Below are positions 1 through 7,283 of a stretch of DNA of 21,031 bases, piece by piece (position 1 is the stretch's first letter; each line of letters opens with the position of its first letter). The position numbers and the translations under genes are program-made. Below the pieces are notes generated by a model. It was not told where the DNA came from, made no database searches, and saw only the letters and a list, made by a program, of their open reading frames with translations. The DNA comes from Deltaproteobacteria bacterium (lineage in GTDB: Bacteria; Desulfobacterota; Syntrophia; Syntrophales; UBA2210): NCBI GenBank assembly GCA_016935875.1, contig JAFGQD010000036.1, forward strand, positions 1 through 21,031. The letters run 5' to 3'.

Positions 1-372
1 AGGGCGACCCGGCATCTGGAAAAGGGAAGGGTGGTCATCTTCGCCTGTGGTACGGGAAGTCCTTATTTGACCACAGACACAGCTGCTTCTCTGAGGGCTA
101 TGGAAATCCAGGCGGATGCCATACTCAAAGCTACCAAAGTGGATGGAATCTATGACAGAGATCCTGTGAGAAATAATGATGCCATAATATTCGGTAAAAT
201 AAGTTATACCGAAATATTAACCAGGGATCTTAAGGTAATGGATTCAACGGCAGTCTCCATGTGCAGGGACAACAACCTTCCCCTTGTTGTGTTTAACCTT
301 GAAAAGAAGGGAAATATCAGGGGTGTTGTTTGTGGAAAGGCCATAGGCACCGTTGTCGGGGGTGAAAAATGA
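1..372 (+). CDS. pyrH: UMP kinase, 3' part (partial)
   Basis: This is the C-terminal part of uridylate kinase, which phosphorylates UMP to UDP in the cytoplasm at the head of pyrimidine nucleotide supply. The open frame enters from the left edge with no start in the window, so the 5' half is missing. Visible family landmarks are the GTGSPYLTTDTAA stretch (acceptor-site loop; most relatives read GTGNP, so Ser replaces Asn here and a Cys precedes the Gly), ATKVDGIYDRDP, and the C-terminal LPLVVFNL. The stop overlaps the frr start in an ATGA arrangement, which suggests translational coupling. The pyrH-frr pair is nearly universal in bacteria. Identity is very secure; only the upstream extent is unknown. 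Confidence 0.97.
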   Translation, partial: RATRHLEKGRVVIFACGTGSPYLTTDTAASLRAMEIQADAILKATKVDGIYDRDPVRNNDAIIFGKISYTEILTRDLKVMDSTAVSMCRDNNLPLVVFNLEKKGNIRGVVCGKAIGTVVGGEK

Positions 373-926
373 CAGATCTGATCTTTGAAGGTTTACACGA
401 GACCATGGCGCAACATATACAGTCTCTCGAGAAATCGTTTAATAAGGTGCGTACCGGCAGGGCATCAGTGGCACTTCTTGACGGAATTAAGGTGGATTAT
501 TACGACGTCATGACGCCCCTCAACCAGGTCGCCACACTTTCCACTCCGGAAAGCCAGCTTATTCTTATCTCTCCATGGGATAAGGGGGCGATAGATGCCA
601 TTGGAAAGGCTATACAGAAATCTGAACTGGGGCTGGTTCCCAACAATGACGGCAAGGTGATCAGGATCAATATTCCTCCTCTCACCGAGGAAAGAAGAAA
701 AGAACTTGTAAAGGTAGTAAAGAAGATGACCGAAGAGTACAAGGTCAGACTCCGAAACACGAGGAGAGATGCCAACAATGATTTCAAAAAACTGAAAACC
801 GATGGTGATATATCAGAGGATAATATGCATGATTATCAGGACAAAGTGCAGAAGATAACCGATGATTACATCAAAAAGGCAGACGATATCCTCGGAGCAA
901 AAGAAGCGGAAATTATGGAGATATAG
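369..926 (+). CDS. frr: Ribosome recycling factor
   Basis: The 185-residue product has the same length as E. coli RRF. It splits post-termination ribosomes together with EF-G so that subunits can be reused. Family signatures are visible: FNKVRTGRAS near residues 24-33, the central PLNQVA segment, and the C-terminal helix region with EERRKELVK and RNTRRDANN. These belong to the three-helix bundle domain and the small beta domain. The ATG overlaps the pyrH stop by four bases, so it is probably translated by coupling. A strong intrinsic terminator follows 21 bases after the stop, making frr the last gene of the upstream transcription unit unless there is readthrough. Confidence 0.98.
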   Translation: MTDLIFEGLHETMAQHIQSLEKSFNKVRTGRASVALLDGIKVDYYDVMTPLNQVATLSTPESQLILISPWDKGAIDAIGKAIQKSELGLVPNNDGKVIRINIPPLTEERRKELVKVVKKMTEEYKVRLRNTRRDANNDFKKLKTDGDISEDNMHDYQDKVQKITDDYIKKADDILGAKEAEIMEI

Positions 927-947
927 GGGTGTCAGTAATGAATGACA

Positions 948-969
948 GGGGCCTGCGGGCCCCTTTTTT
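948..969 (+). terminator. Intrinsic terminator after frr
   Basis: A perfect six-pair GC stem (GGGGCC at 948-953 with GGCCCC at 958-963, loop TGCG) is followed directly by six T residues. A second GGGGCC at 982-987 could compete for the same GGCCCC arm. Confidence 0.8.
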
Positions 970-1050
970 GTGCGCAAAGCAGGGGCCTTGTTTTTAAGTT
1001 ACCTATTGAAAATGCCAGGGTGCTGTGGTACTTGACTTGAAGATTGGAAA

Positions 1051-1794
1051 ATGTATATGCACCGGATTATCAAGGAAAAGCTTCCGCGCCATATAGCCGT
1101 TATTATGGATGGTAACGGCAGGTGGGCAAGGAAGAACATGTTAAAAAGGGTAATGGGGCACAAGAAAGGTGCCGATGCGGTCCGGACTGTGGTGGAGACC
1201 TGTCGTAAACTGGGTGTACAATATCTCACTCTCTTCGCATTTTCGGTTGAAAACTGGCAGCGCCCTGAAGATGAAGTAAGGGCATTGAACATACTTCTTG
1301 AAGAATATCTCATGAAGGAACTCCAAGAGATGAAAGACACTGGAATAAGGCTGATTACGATAGGGGATACCGACAAACTGCCAAAAACGGTCAGGGATGC
1401 GCTTCTCAGTGTGATTGAGGAAACATCGGAGAACAGGGGGATGGTCTTGAATCTTGCCTTGAGTTATGGTGGCAGAGACGAGATTATCAGCGCGGTCAAA
1501 AGAGTTCTCAAGGACAGCAAATCAAGAGATATCGATGAAAACACGATCACGAAAGATTTTTTTTCACGGTATCTTTACACAGCGGACATGCCTGATCCGG
1601 ATCTGCTGATAAGGACGGGTGGAGAGTGCCGACTGAGTAATTTCCTCTTATGGCAATTGAGCTATACGGAACTTTATTTTACAGACATTTTATGGCCGGA
1701 ATTCTCAAGGGATGATTTAATAGATGCCATAATGGATTATCAGCAAAGAGAACGGCGCTTCGGATTGATTAGCGACCAATTATCGAAGGATTAG
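1051..1794 (+). CDS. uppS: Isoprenyl transferase (undecaprenyl diphosphate synthase)
   Basis: This cis-prenyltransferase extends farnesyl diphosphate with isopentenyl diphosphate to make the C55 carrier lipid used for peptidoglycan and other envelope polymers. At 247 residues it has normal length. It carries HIAVIMDGNGRWA with catalytic Asp20, GHKKGADAV, the FAFSVENWQRP segment, and the C-terminal RTGGECRLSNFLLWQ and YFTDILWPEF blocks that bind the isopentenyl substrate. The ATG at 1051 has only a weak ribosome site; a second ATG two codons later is equally possible and changes nothing important. It is followed after four bases by cdsA. Because a terminator precedes it, it needs readthrough or its own promoter, and I could not place one with confidence. 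Confidence 0.97.
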   Translation: MYMHRIIKEKLPRHIAVIMDGNGRWARKNMLKRVMGHKKGADAVRTVVETCRKLGVQYLTLFAFSVENWQRPEDEVRALNILLEEYLMKELQEMKDTGIRLITIGDTDKLPKTVRDALLSVIEETSENRGMVLNLALSYGGRDEIISAVKRVLKDSKSRDIDENTITKDFFSRYLYTADMPDPDLLIRTGGECRLSNFLLWQLSYTELYFTDILWPEFSRDDLIDAIMDYQQRERRFGLISDQLSKD

Positions 1795-1798
1795 TGTT

Positions 1799-2605
1799 AT
1801 GAATTCACATGCAAAAAGATGGATTACAGGAATTATAGCCGTACCCTTACTTTTTGTAGTTATCCTGTACGGTTCCTCCCTGCTCTTTTCCATAGTTATA
1901 ACCTTGTTCATAGTGGGGGGTGTTTATGAGTATAATTCGATGGTCTTTAAGGGGAAATACTATTGGGAAAAAACCGAGGGGTTGGCCATAGCCTTTTTGA
2001 TACCCCTGTCGGCATATTTCGGTGGTGTCCAGTTGATGTGTGCCACGGTTACATTTTCCTTCATCATAGTTTTTCTGCTTTTTCTCATGAGGATGAAAAA
2101 CGGTCTGGCCGATCTTGCGGCACTTACGAGGGTTGTGTTCGGCTTTATGTATATACCCCTTCTGATATCGTATATAATTCCTCTCAGGTCTTCTGATAAT
2201 GGGACTACCTGGGTCTTTTTTGTTATCTTTGCCGCCTTCGTGGGCGACAGCTCTGCTTTTTATGCCGGAAGATCCATGGGGAAGACCAAACTGATGCCCG
2301 CGGTCAGTGCGGGAAAGACGGTAGAGGGCGCAATAGGCTCCATTGTCGGCACCCTGCTCGGATGCTTGTTGTTTAAGATTCTGTTTTTCCATGATCTTCC
2401 CGTTATTCATTCGATAATGCTCGGTTTCCTGGTAAGTATTGTCGGCCAGTTGGGAGATCTTTGCGAATCATCCCTCAAGAGGATTTCCATGGTTAAAGAC
2501 TCGGGTTCTATCCTTCCGGGTCATGGAGGGATACTTGACCGCGTGGATTCCCTGAGCTTCATGATTCCTCTTGTGTATTATTACAGTGTCTTAGTGATCA
2601 GATGA
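1799..2605 (+). CDS. cdsA: Phosphatidate cytidylyltransferase (CDP-diacylglycerol synthase)
   Basis: CdsA is an integral membrane enzyme that converts phosphatidic acid and CTP to CDP-diacylglycerol, the branch-point precursor of bacterial phospholipids. The 268-residue product is dominated by hydrophobic segments. It ends with the complete family signature (about residues 224-251): SLKR, then KDSGSILPGHGGILDRVDS, including the Lys-Asp and the HGG...DR.D residues that bind metal and nucleotide. The start ATG lies four bases after the uppS stop, and its stop overlaps the dxr start (ATGA). Its product feeds PssA, encoded further down the same block, so substrate maker and user are linked in cis. 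Confidence 0.97.
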   Translation: MNSHAKRWITGIIAVPLLFVVILYGSSLLFSIVITLFIVGGVYEYNSMVFKGKYYWEKTEGLAIAFLIPLSAYFGGVQLMCATVTFSFIIVFLLFLMRMKNGLADLAALTRVVFGFMYIPLLISYIIPLRSSDNGTTWVFFVIFAAFVGDSSAFYAGRSMGKTKLMPAVSAGKTVEGAIGSIVGTLLGCLLFKILFFHDLPVIHSIMLGFLVSIVGQLGDLCESSLKRISMVKDSGSILPGHGGILDRVDSLSFMIPLVYYYSVLVIR

Positions 2606-3768
2606 AAATTATATCCATTCTGGGATCAACAGGTTCTATAGGGGTAAACACTCTGGACGTCATAGCCCGAAACCCCACTAGGTTCAAGGTAGTTGCCCTT
2701 GCCGCAGGTAGAAATCTTCCGCTTCTCAAGAGACAGATAGACACATTCGGGCCGGGCATAGTCTCCGTCATTGATGACGAACATGCCCATCAGTTGAACG
2801 AAATGCTCGGACATTCTGCTACGGTTAAGATACTGTCAGGCGAAGGCGGATACAGGGAAGTTGCGTCGTGGAAAAAGGTGGAGATGGTCGTATCGGCCAT
2901 AGCAGGAGCGGCGGGGCTTTCTCCGACGATAGCGGCCATTGATGCTGGAAAAGACATTGCGCTTGCCAACAAGGAAACAATGGTTATGGCGGGGGAACTG
3001 GTTGTAGAGAGAGCGGCGTCGCACGGAGTGAATATTATTCCTGTCGACAGTGAGCACAACGCCATCTTTCAGTGTCTGGCAGGGCACAACAGGAAAGAAG
3101 TGAAGAGGCTCATACTGACGGCCTCGGGGGGACCCTTCTTACACCTTCCTCCGAAGCAATTCGCGTATATAAAACTGGAAGACGCACTCAGGCATCCAAA
3201 CTGGGAAATGGGCCGGAAGATTACCATAGACTCAGCATCCATGATGAACAAAGCTCTCGAGGTCATAGAGGCCGGATGGCTGTTTGGTATGGATGTGGGT
3301 AGCATAGATGTCTGTATTCACCCGCAGAGCATCGTGCATTCAATGGTGGAATATGTTGATGGTTCCGTTATAGCCCAGATGGGGGTGCCCGATATGAGAG
3401 GGCCCATATCGTACGCACTTTCATATCCGGAAAGATTGCAGGGTGCGGTGGACACCCTGGATCTGTGCCGTGTCGGAACGCTGGAGTTTATGTCCCCTGA
3501 CTGTGCTAAATTTCCAGCGCTGAAGCTTGCATATGAGGCTGCCGGGAAGGGAGGATCCGCACCGGCGGTTCTGAATGCATCGAATGAGGTGGCCGTGGCG
3601 GCCTTTATCGAAGATAAAATAGGGTTTGGGGATATTCCTCTCGTTATAAAAGAGGTTCTTGATTCACATCAAACGAGGGAAATCGGGAGTATTAAAGATG
3701 TTCTGGAGGCCGACGGCTGGGGACGGATAAAGGCCGGAGAGATCGTTGAGAAAAGGAAGATATCTTGA
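2602..3768 (+). CDS. dxr: 1-deoxy-D-xylulose 5-phosphate reductoisomerase
   Basis: Dxr makes 2-C-methyl-D-erythritol 4-phosphate from DXP with NADPH, the committed step of the MEP isoprenoid pathway. The 388-residue protein starts with the nucleotide-binding GSTGSIG loop (residues 8-14). It carries NKETMVMAGE, the metal- and substrate-binding PVDSEHNAIFQCL, TASGGPF, the flexible-loop segment HPNWEMGRKITIDSASMMNK, and VHSMVEYVDGSVIAQMG. All expected residues are present and the length is normal. The start overlaps the cdsA stop and the stop overlaps the rseP start, so this run is likely translated by coupling. It shows that the organism uses the MEP route rather than mevalonate. Confidence 0.98.
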   Translation: MKIISILGSTGSIGVNTLDVIARNPTRFKVVALAAGRNLPLLKRQIDTFGPGIVSVIDDEHAHQLNEMLGHSATVKILSGEGGYREVASWKKVEMVVSAIAGAAGLSPTIAAIDAGKDIALANKETMVMAGELVVERAASHGVNIIPVDSEHNAIFQCLAGHNRKEVKRLILTASGGPFLHLPPKQFAYIKLEDALRHPNWEMGRKITIDSASMMNKALEVIEAGWLFGMDVGSIDVCIHPQSIVHSMVEYVDGSVIAQMGVPDMRGPISYALSYPERLQGAVDTLDLCRVGTLEFMSPDCAKFPALKLAYEAAGKGGSAPAVLNASNEVAVAAFIEDKIGFGDIPLVIKEVLDSHQTREIGSIKDVLEADGWGRIKAGEIVEKRKIS

Positions 3769-4835
3769 TTGGTATAAATATTATATCGGTGATAATCCTG
3801 CTGGGGGTATTGATTTTTGTGCATGAACTGGGTCACTTTCTTGTTGCAAAGTGGTCCGGTGTGGGTGTGCTGAAATTTTCGCTCGGTTTCGGCCCCAGGT
3901 TGTTTGGTAAAAAAATAGGGGAAACAGAATATGTGCTATCCGCAATACCGCTTGGAGGGTATGTGAAGATGCTGGGCGAGTCCGAAGACGAGGAGGAACT
4001 GTCACCGGATGATGAAAAGCGGTCCTTCCACAAACAGACCGTTCTGAAGAAGATATCGATAGTGGCGGCGGGCCCTCTCTTCAATTTCCTCTTTGCCATT
4101 GTTGCTTTTGCCGTGGTGTACGCCGTCGGAGTTCCCGTTTCCACGTCCAGGATTGGGAACGTACAGGAAGGAAGCGCTGCGTTTGAGGCGGGCATGCAGA
4201 GTGGGGATGTCATTATAGCAATAAATGACAGCGAGATTTCACGCTGGTCGGAACTGGCGGATGCCGTGAGCGGAAGCAACGGTGACGAACTCAGGATAAG
4301 CGTAGACCGGGGCAACAAATTCCTCGATATATCCGTGACACCTGAACGTGTAAAATCTAAAAATATCTTTGGAGAAGAGATCGATACCTATCGTATAGGT
4401 GTAGGTATATCCGATGAAACTTTTATGGAAAGGCAAGGCCCGGTGGGTGCACTATTTTCCGGGATTGAACAGACATGGGGGTGGACAAAGCTTACCTGTC
4501 TCGGTGTTGTCAAGATAGTACAGGGAGTTGTTTCTCCGAAGGAACTGGGCGGACCTATATTGATTGCCCAGATGGCGGGCTCACAGGTACGTAAAGGCTT
4601 CTTGCCCTTTATATTTCTTATTGCGGTGTTGAGCGTGAACCTGGGGCTGCTGAATCTGTTGCCGGTGCCAGTACTTGACGGTGGACACCTTTGTTTCTTC
4701 CTGATAGAAGCCGTTACCGGTAGAGAGGTCAACATGAAGTGGAGGGAGATATCCCAGCAGGTTGGATTTTTTCTCCTGATACTCCTGATGATATTTGTCT
4801 TCTATAACGATATAATTAGAATACTGAATAATTAG
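3765..4835 (+). CDS. rseP: Site-2 metalloprotease RseP (intramembrane protease)
   Basis: RseP is an inner-membrane zinc protease that cuts membrane-embedded anti-sigma factors and remnant signal peptides. The catalytic HELGH motif (His20, Glu21, His24) lies in the first membrane helix. The conserved PLGGYVKMLGE follows, then AGPLFNF, one PDZ domain (roughly residues 120-200) and, near the C-terminus, NLLPVPVLDGGHL with the third zinc ligand. At 356 residues it has one PDZ domain, unlike the two-PDZ E. coli protein of about 450. The chosen start is TTG at 3765, because AGGA sits eight to ten bases upstream and no better start fits; it overlaps the dxr stop as TTGA. The anti-sigma substrate is not encoded here. 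Confidence 0.96.
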   Translation: MIGINIISVIILLGVLIFVHELGHFLVAKWSGVGVLKFSLGFGPRLFGKKIGETEYVLSAIPLGGYVKMLGESEDEEELSPDDEKRSFHKQTVLKKISIVAAGPLFNFLFAIVAFAVVYAVGVPVSTSRIGNVQEGSAAFEAGMQSGDVIIAINDSEISRWSELADAVSGSNGDELRISVDRGNKFLDISVTPERVKSKNIFGEEIDTYRIGVGISDETFMERQGPVGALFSGIEQTWGWTKLTCLGVVKIVQGVVSPKELGGPILIAQMAGSQVRKGFLPFIFLIAVLSVNLGLLNLLPVPVLDGGHLCFFLIEAVTGREVNMKWREISQQVGFFLLILLMIFVFYNDIIRILNN

Positions 4836-4837
4836 AT

Positions 4838-5524
4838 ATGATTACACTGTCTGCGGATACCTCTGCCAGGACGACGAGCGTTGCGTTACTTGAGGATGAC
4901 CATGTCCTGGCCGAGTTCTTTATGAGTACGGGAAGAAATCATGCGGAAACACTCCTTCCGGCTATTGAGAGGTTGCTCATCTCCGCGGGGATCAAGGCAG
5001 AACAAATAGACCTGTTTGCCTTTACCGTGGGTCCCGGTTCTTTTACGGGATTACGGGTAGGCGCAAGCACCGTTAAAGGCCTGGCATTTGTTCTGCAGAA
5101 ACCGGTTGTCGGCGTGTGTACGCTGGATGCCCTTGCCCTGAACGTTCCGGATCTTTTACGTAAAAAGGTTGCTGTCTGTCCTGTGCTGGACGCCGGAAGG
5201 GGAGAGGTATACACTGCACTCTATGTTCCCTCTGAAGAAGGGATATATGAGAAGACGTTGAGGGAATGCGTTGTACGTCCCGATGAATTTCTGGGTTCAA
5301 TGGAAGGTGAAATCATGTTTCTGGGTGATGGAGCGCAGAAGTATCGTCATGTTATCAAGGATCTCTTGCCGGGCAGATCGTTTTTTGTGCCGTCACACCT
5401 TAACCATATACAGGCACAAGCAGTTGGCCTTGTAGGCCGAAAAAAGTATCATGCCGGTGATATATCCGATATAATAACTTTGGCTCCTGATTATCTTCGT
5501 GCTTCTTACGCGACAAAGGGTTGA
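4838..5524 (+). CDS. tsaB: tRNA threonylcarbamoyladenosine biosynthesis protein TsaB
   Basis: TsaB is the non-catalytic partner of TsaD in the complex that adds the threonylcarbamoyl group to A37 of tRNAs reading ANN codons. The 228-residue product has the ASKHA-type N-terminus (LSADTSARTTSVAL), the conserved NHAETLLPAIERLL helix and the hallmark GPGSFTGLRVG. Its start is two bases after the rseP stop with little ribosome-binding signal, so translation is probably coupled. TsaD and TsaE are not in the window. It ends the first polycistron: a strong promoter follows in the gap before psd. Confidence 0.95.
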   Translation: MITLSADTSARTTSVALLEDDHVLAEFFMSTGRNHAETLLPAIERLLISAGIKAEQIDLFAFTVGPGSFTGLRVGASTVKGLAFVLQKPVVGVCTLDALALNVPDLLRKKVAVCPVLDAGRGEVYTALYVPSEEGIYEKTLRECVVRPDEFLGSMEGEIMFLGDGAQKYRHVIKDLLPGRSFFVPSHLNHIQAQAVGLVGRKKYHAGDISDIITLAPDYLRASYATKG

Positions 5525-5554
5525 TCTATGCCTCTCGTATCTCTTATGAACAGG

Positions 5555-5583
5555 TTGACACAGAACCTTTTATCTAATATAGA
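5555..5583 (+). promoter_or_regulatory. Sigma-70 promoter before psd-pssA
   Basis: A consensus -35 box TTGACA (5555-5560) is separated by exactly 17 bases from TATAGA (5578-5583; four of six positions match TATAAT). The predicted RNA start is near 5590. This would give psd and pssA their own expression in addition to readthrough from tsaB. Confidence 0.6.
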
Positions 5584-5639
5584 CCGGACTTATTGGTATG
5601 TCTGGTAAAAAGAAGTGGTTAGCATCCGATGGTATTTCT

Positions 5640-6284
5640 ATGAATAATAAAACGTTTCCCATTGTCCCTGACGGGTTTCTCTTCATCATACCCCTCGCAG
5701 TCCTTGGGATACTATGTGTATTTCTCGAAGTCAGATGGGCGGGTGTCCTCTTTCTTGCTTTAACTCTTTTTGTGATGTGGTTTTTCCGTAATCCCCACAG
5801 GGTGACCCCTGAAGACGGAAAGGCGATAATATCACCAGCAGACGGCAGGATTATAAAGATAGAAGAAGTGGAAGAAAAAGAGATGCTCAATGAGAAGGTT
5901 AGAAAGGTGAGTATCTTTATGAGCGTCTTTAATGTCCACGTGAACAGGGCGCCCTGTTCAGGTAACATAGAGGAGATCAGTTACTCAAAGGGCAAGTTCT
6001 TTGCCGCGAATCTTGACAAGGCATCAGAGTTCAACGAGAGAAATTCGGTTCTTATCAAAATGGCAGATGGAGGACAGATACGTACCACGCAGATAGCGGG
6101 GATAGTGGCGAGAAGGATAGTCTGCTGGACAAAAAAAGGTATGCAGATTCAGAAAGGTGAGCGTTTTGGGCTTATCAAATTCGGTTCGCGTCTCGAGGTT
6201 TTTATGCCCCTCGATACCACAATCTCCGTAAAGGTCGGAGACAGGGTACGGGCCGGGGAAACCAGAATAGGATATCTGATATGA
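5640..6284 (+). CDS. psd: Phosphatidylserine decarboxylase, archaeal-type (short form)
   Basis: This pyruvoyl enzyme converts phosphatidylserine to phosphatidylethanolamine at the membrane. An N-terminal hydrophobic hairpin (GFLFIIPLAVLGILCVF and the following segment) anchors it. FFRNPHR, ISPADGRI, FMSVFNVHVNR and the self-cleavage site KFGSRLEV follow; Ser183 becomes the pyruvoyl group after cleavage at Gly-Ser. Its size of 214 residues fits the short archaeal/Geobacter-type subfamily rather than the roughly 320-residue E. coli type. I prefer ATG 5640 over the in-frame ATG at 5598, because the promoter just upstream should start RNA near 5590 and the 14 extra residues are not typical; neither start has a strong ribosome site. 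The stop overlaps pssA. Confidence 0.95.
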   Translation: MNNKTFPIVPDGFLFIIPLAVLGILCVFLEVRWAGVLFLALTLFVMWFFRNPHRVTPEDGKAIISPADGRIIKIEEVEEKEMLNEKVRKVSIFMSVFNVHVNRAPCSGNIEEISYSKGKFFAANLDKASEFNERNSVLIKMADGGQIRTTQIAGIVARRIVCWTKKGMQIQKGERFGLIKFGSRLEVFMPLDTTISVKVGDRVRAGETRIGYLI

Positions 6285-7051
6285 AGAAAAGTTCCAGGAT
6301 AAACCGTGACAATATGAAGAAGGGCATTTATATACTCCCTAACCTTTTCACGACGGCGAGTCTGTTCTTCGGATTTTATTCGATCATAGCATCCATAGGC
6401 GGAGATTTCTCACGGGCAGCCGTTGCCATAATAATATCCTGTATCCTGGATGGCCTTGATGGAAAGATCGCCAGAGTCACCAATACTGCCAGCAAATTCG
6501 GAGCCGAGTATGATTCTCTCTCCGATCTAGTCGCGTTTGGCATGGCACCCGCGATCCTCGCATATTCATGGGCGCTCGTATCGTTCGGGCGATATGGATG
6601 GCTTGCCGCGTTTCTCTTTGTGGTATGCGGAGCTCTCAGGCTTGCACGGTTCAATGTGCAGATCGGTATTATGGACAGCAAGGTATTTAACGGCTTGGCC
6701 ATCCCGGCAGCAGCCACGGTCATTGCTACGTCAGTCCTGTTCTTCTATTATCTGGGTGGGGAAGGACAGTTTAATCATGTGTCTGTTCTGGCGGGCACCG
6801 TTGCCTTGTCTCTGCTGATGGTAAGCAACATAAAATACTATAGTTTCAAAGACATGAATTTCTTTTCGAGAAAACCCTTCATGACCTTTGTCCTGATTAT
6901 ATTTATGCTGACAGTCATTGTGCTTGAGCCGCAGATTATGCTCTTTGTGCTTGCTCTGGGTTACGGTCTTTCCGGTCCCGTGTGGACGTTGTGTAAGATT
7001 GCAAAAAAACAGAAGCAGGGTAAAACGGAAAAATATTATCATAAAACGTAA
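6281..7051 (+). CDS. pssA: CDP-diacylglycerol-serine O-phosphatidyltransferase
   Basis: PssA is a membrane enzyme of the CDP-alcohol phosphotransferase family that joins serine to the phosphatidyl group of CDP-diacylglycerol. The full family motif is present: D57-x2-D60-G61-x2-A64-R65-x8-G74-x3-D78-x3-D82. About eight hydrophobic segments cover most of the 256 residues, and the tail is basic (KKQKQGKTEK). The start at 6281 has AGGA six bases upstream and overlaps the psd stop as ATGA; an internal Met12 is less likely. PssA and Psd act consecutively, and the CDP-diacylglycerol they need is made by CdsA encoded 3.7 kb upstream. Confidence 0.96.
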   Translation: MKKSSRINRDNMKKGIYILPNLFTTASLFFGFYSIIASIGGDFSRAAVAIIISCILDGLDGKIARVTNTASKFGAEYDSLSDLVAFGMAPAILAYSWALVSFGRYGWLAAFLFVVCGALRLARFNVQIGIMDSKVFNGLAIPAAATVIATSVLFFYYLGGEGQFNHVSVLAGTVALSLLMVSNIKYYSFKDMNFFSRKPFMTFVLIIFMLTVIVLEPQIMLFVLALGYGLSGPVWTLCKIAKKQKQGKTEKYYHKT

Positions 7052-7260
7052 AGATACAGTATAGGTACTCTGGTTCACGGTTCGGGGTTGCTGGAAGAGC
7101 TTTTGTCAGGTGGTACGTCCTCCGCATCAACCGGTTCGGCATGTATTGAACCCTAACACCTTTTGTTTGATCTTCTTTTTCTCAAACAGTGGGCTGTGAA
7201 TAGTGAACCCGTCAAGAGGTATTTCTGAGCCACAAGGATACTTGTGGCTCTCTGTATAAT
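7052..7260 (+). promoter_or_regulatory. Inverted-repeat-rich leader region before asd
   Basis: No convincing gene lies between pssA and asd. Several complementary segments suggest an RNA leader: GGTTCAC (7072-7078) with GTGAACC (7203-7209); GGTTG (about 7086) with CAACC (about 7127); and TGTTTGA (7164-7170) with TCAAACA (7182-7188). A perfect ten-pair hairpin follows, GAGCCACAAG (7227-7236) with CTTGTGGCTC (7241-7250), loop GATA. A TATAAT box (7255-7260) follows but has no recognisable -35 partner. GGTTC occurs three times and GAACCC twice, so alternative pairings exist. I could not match it to a known riboswitch class by eye. Confidence 0.4.
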
Positions 7261-7283
7261 GAATTTAAAAAAAAGGAATGAAC

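Noticed and set aside
1032..1059. TTGACT-16-TATATG promoter-like pair at the start of uppS
   Set aside because: RNA would start near 1066, inside the coding region and after both possible start codons, and the next Met lies within the conserved MDGNGRW motif.
7100..7130. T-box-like word AGGTGGTACGTCC before asd
   Set aside because: It lacks the full AGGGTGGNACCGCG consensus, has no following terminator and no recognisable specifier stem, so it is probably chance.
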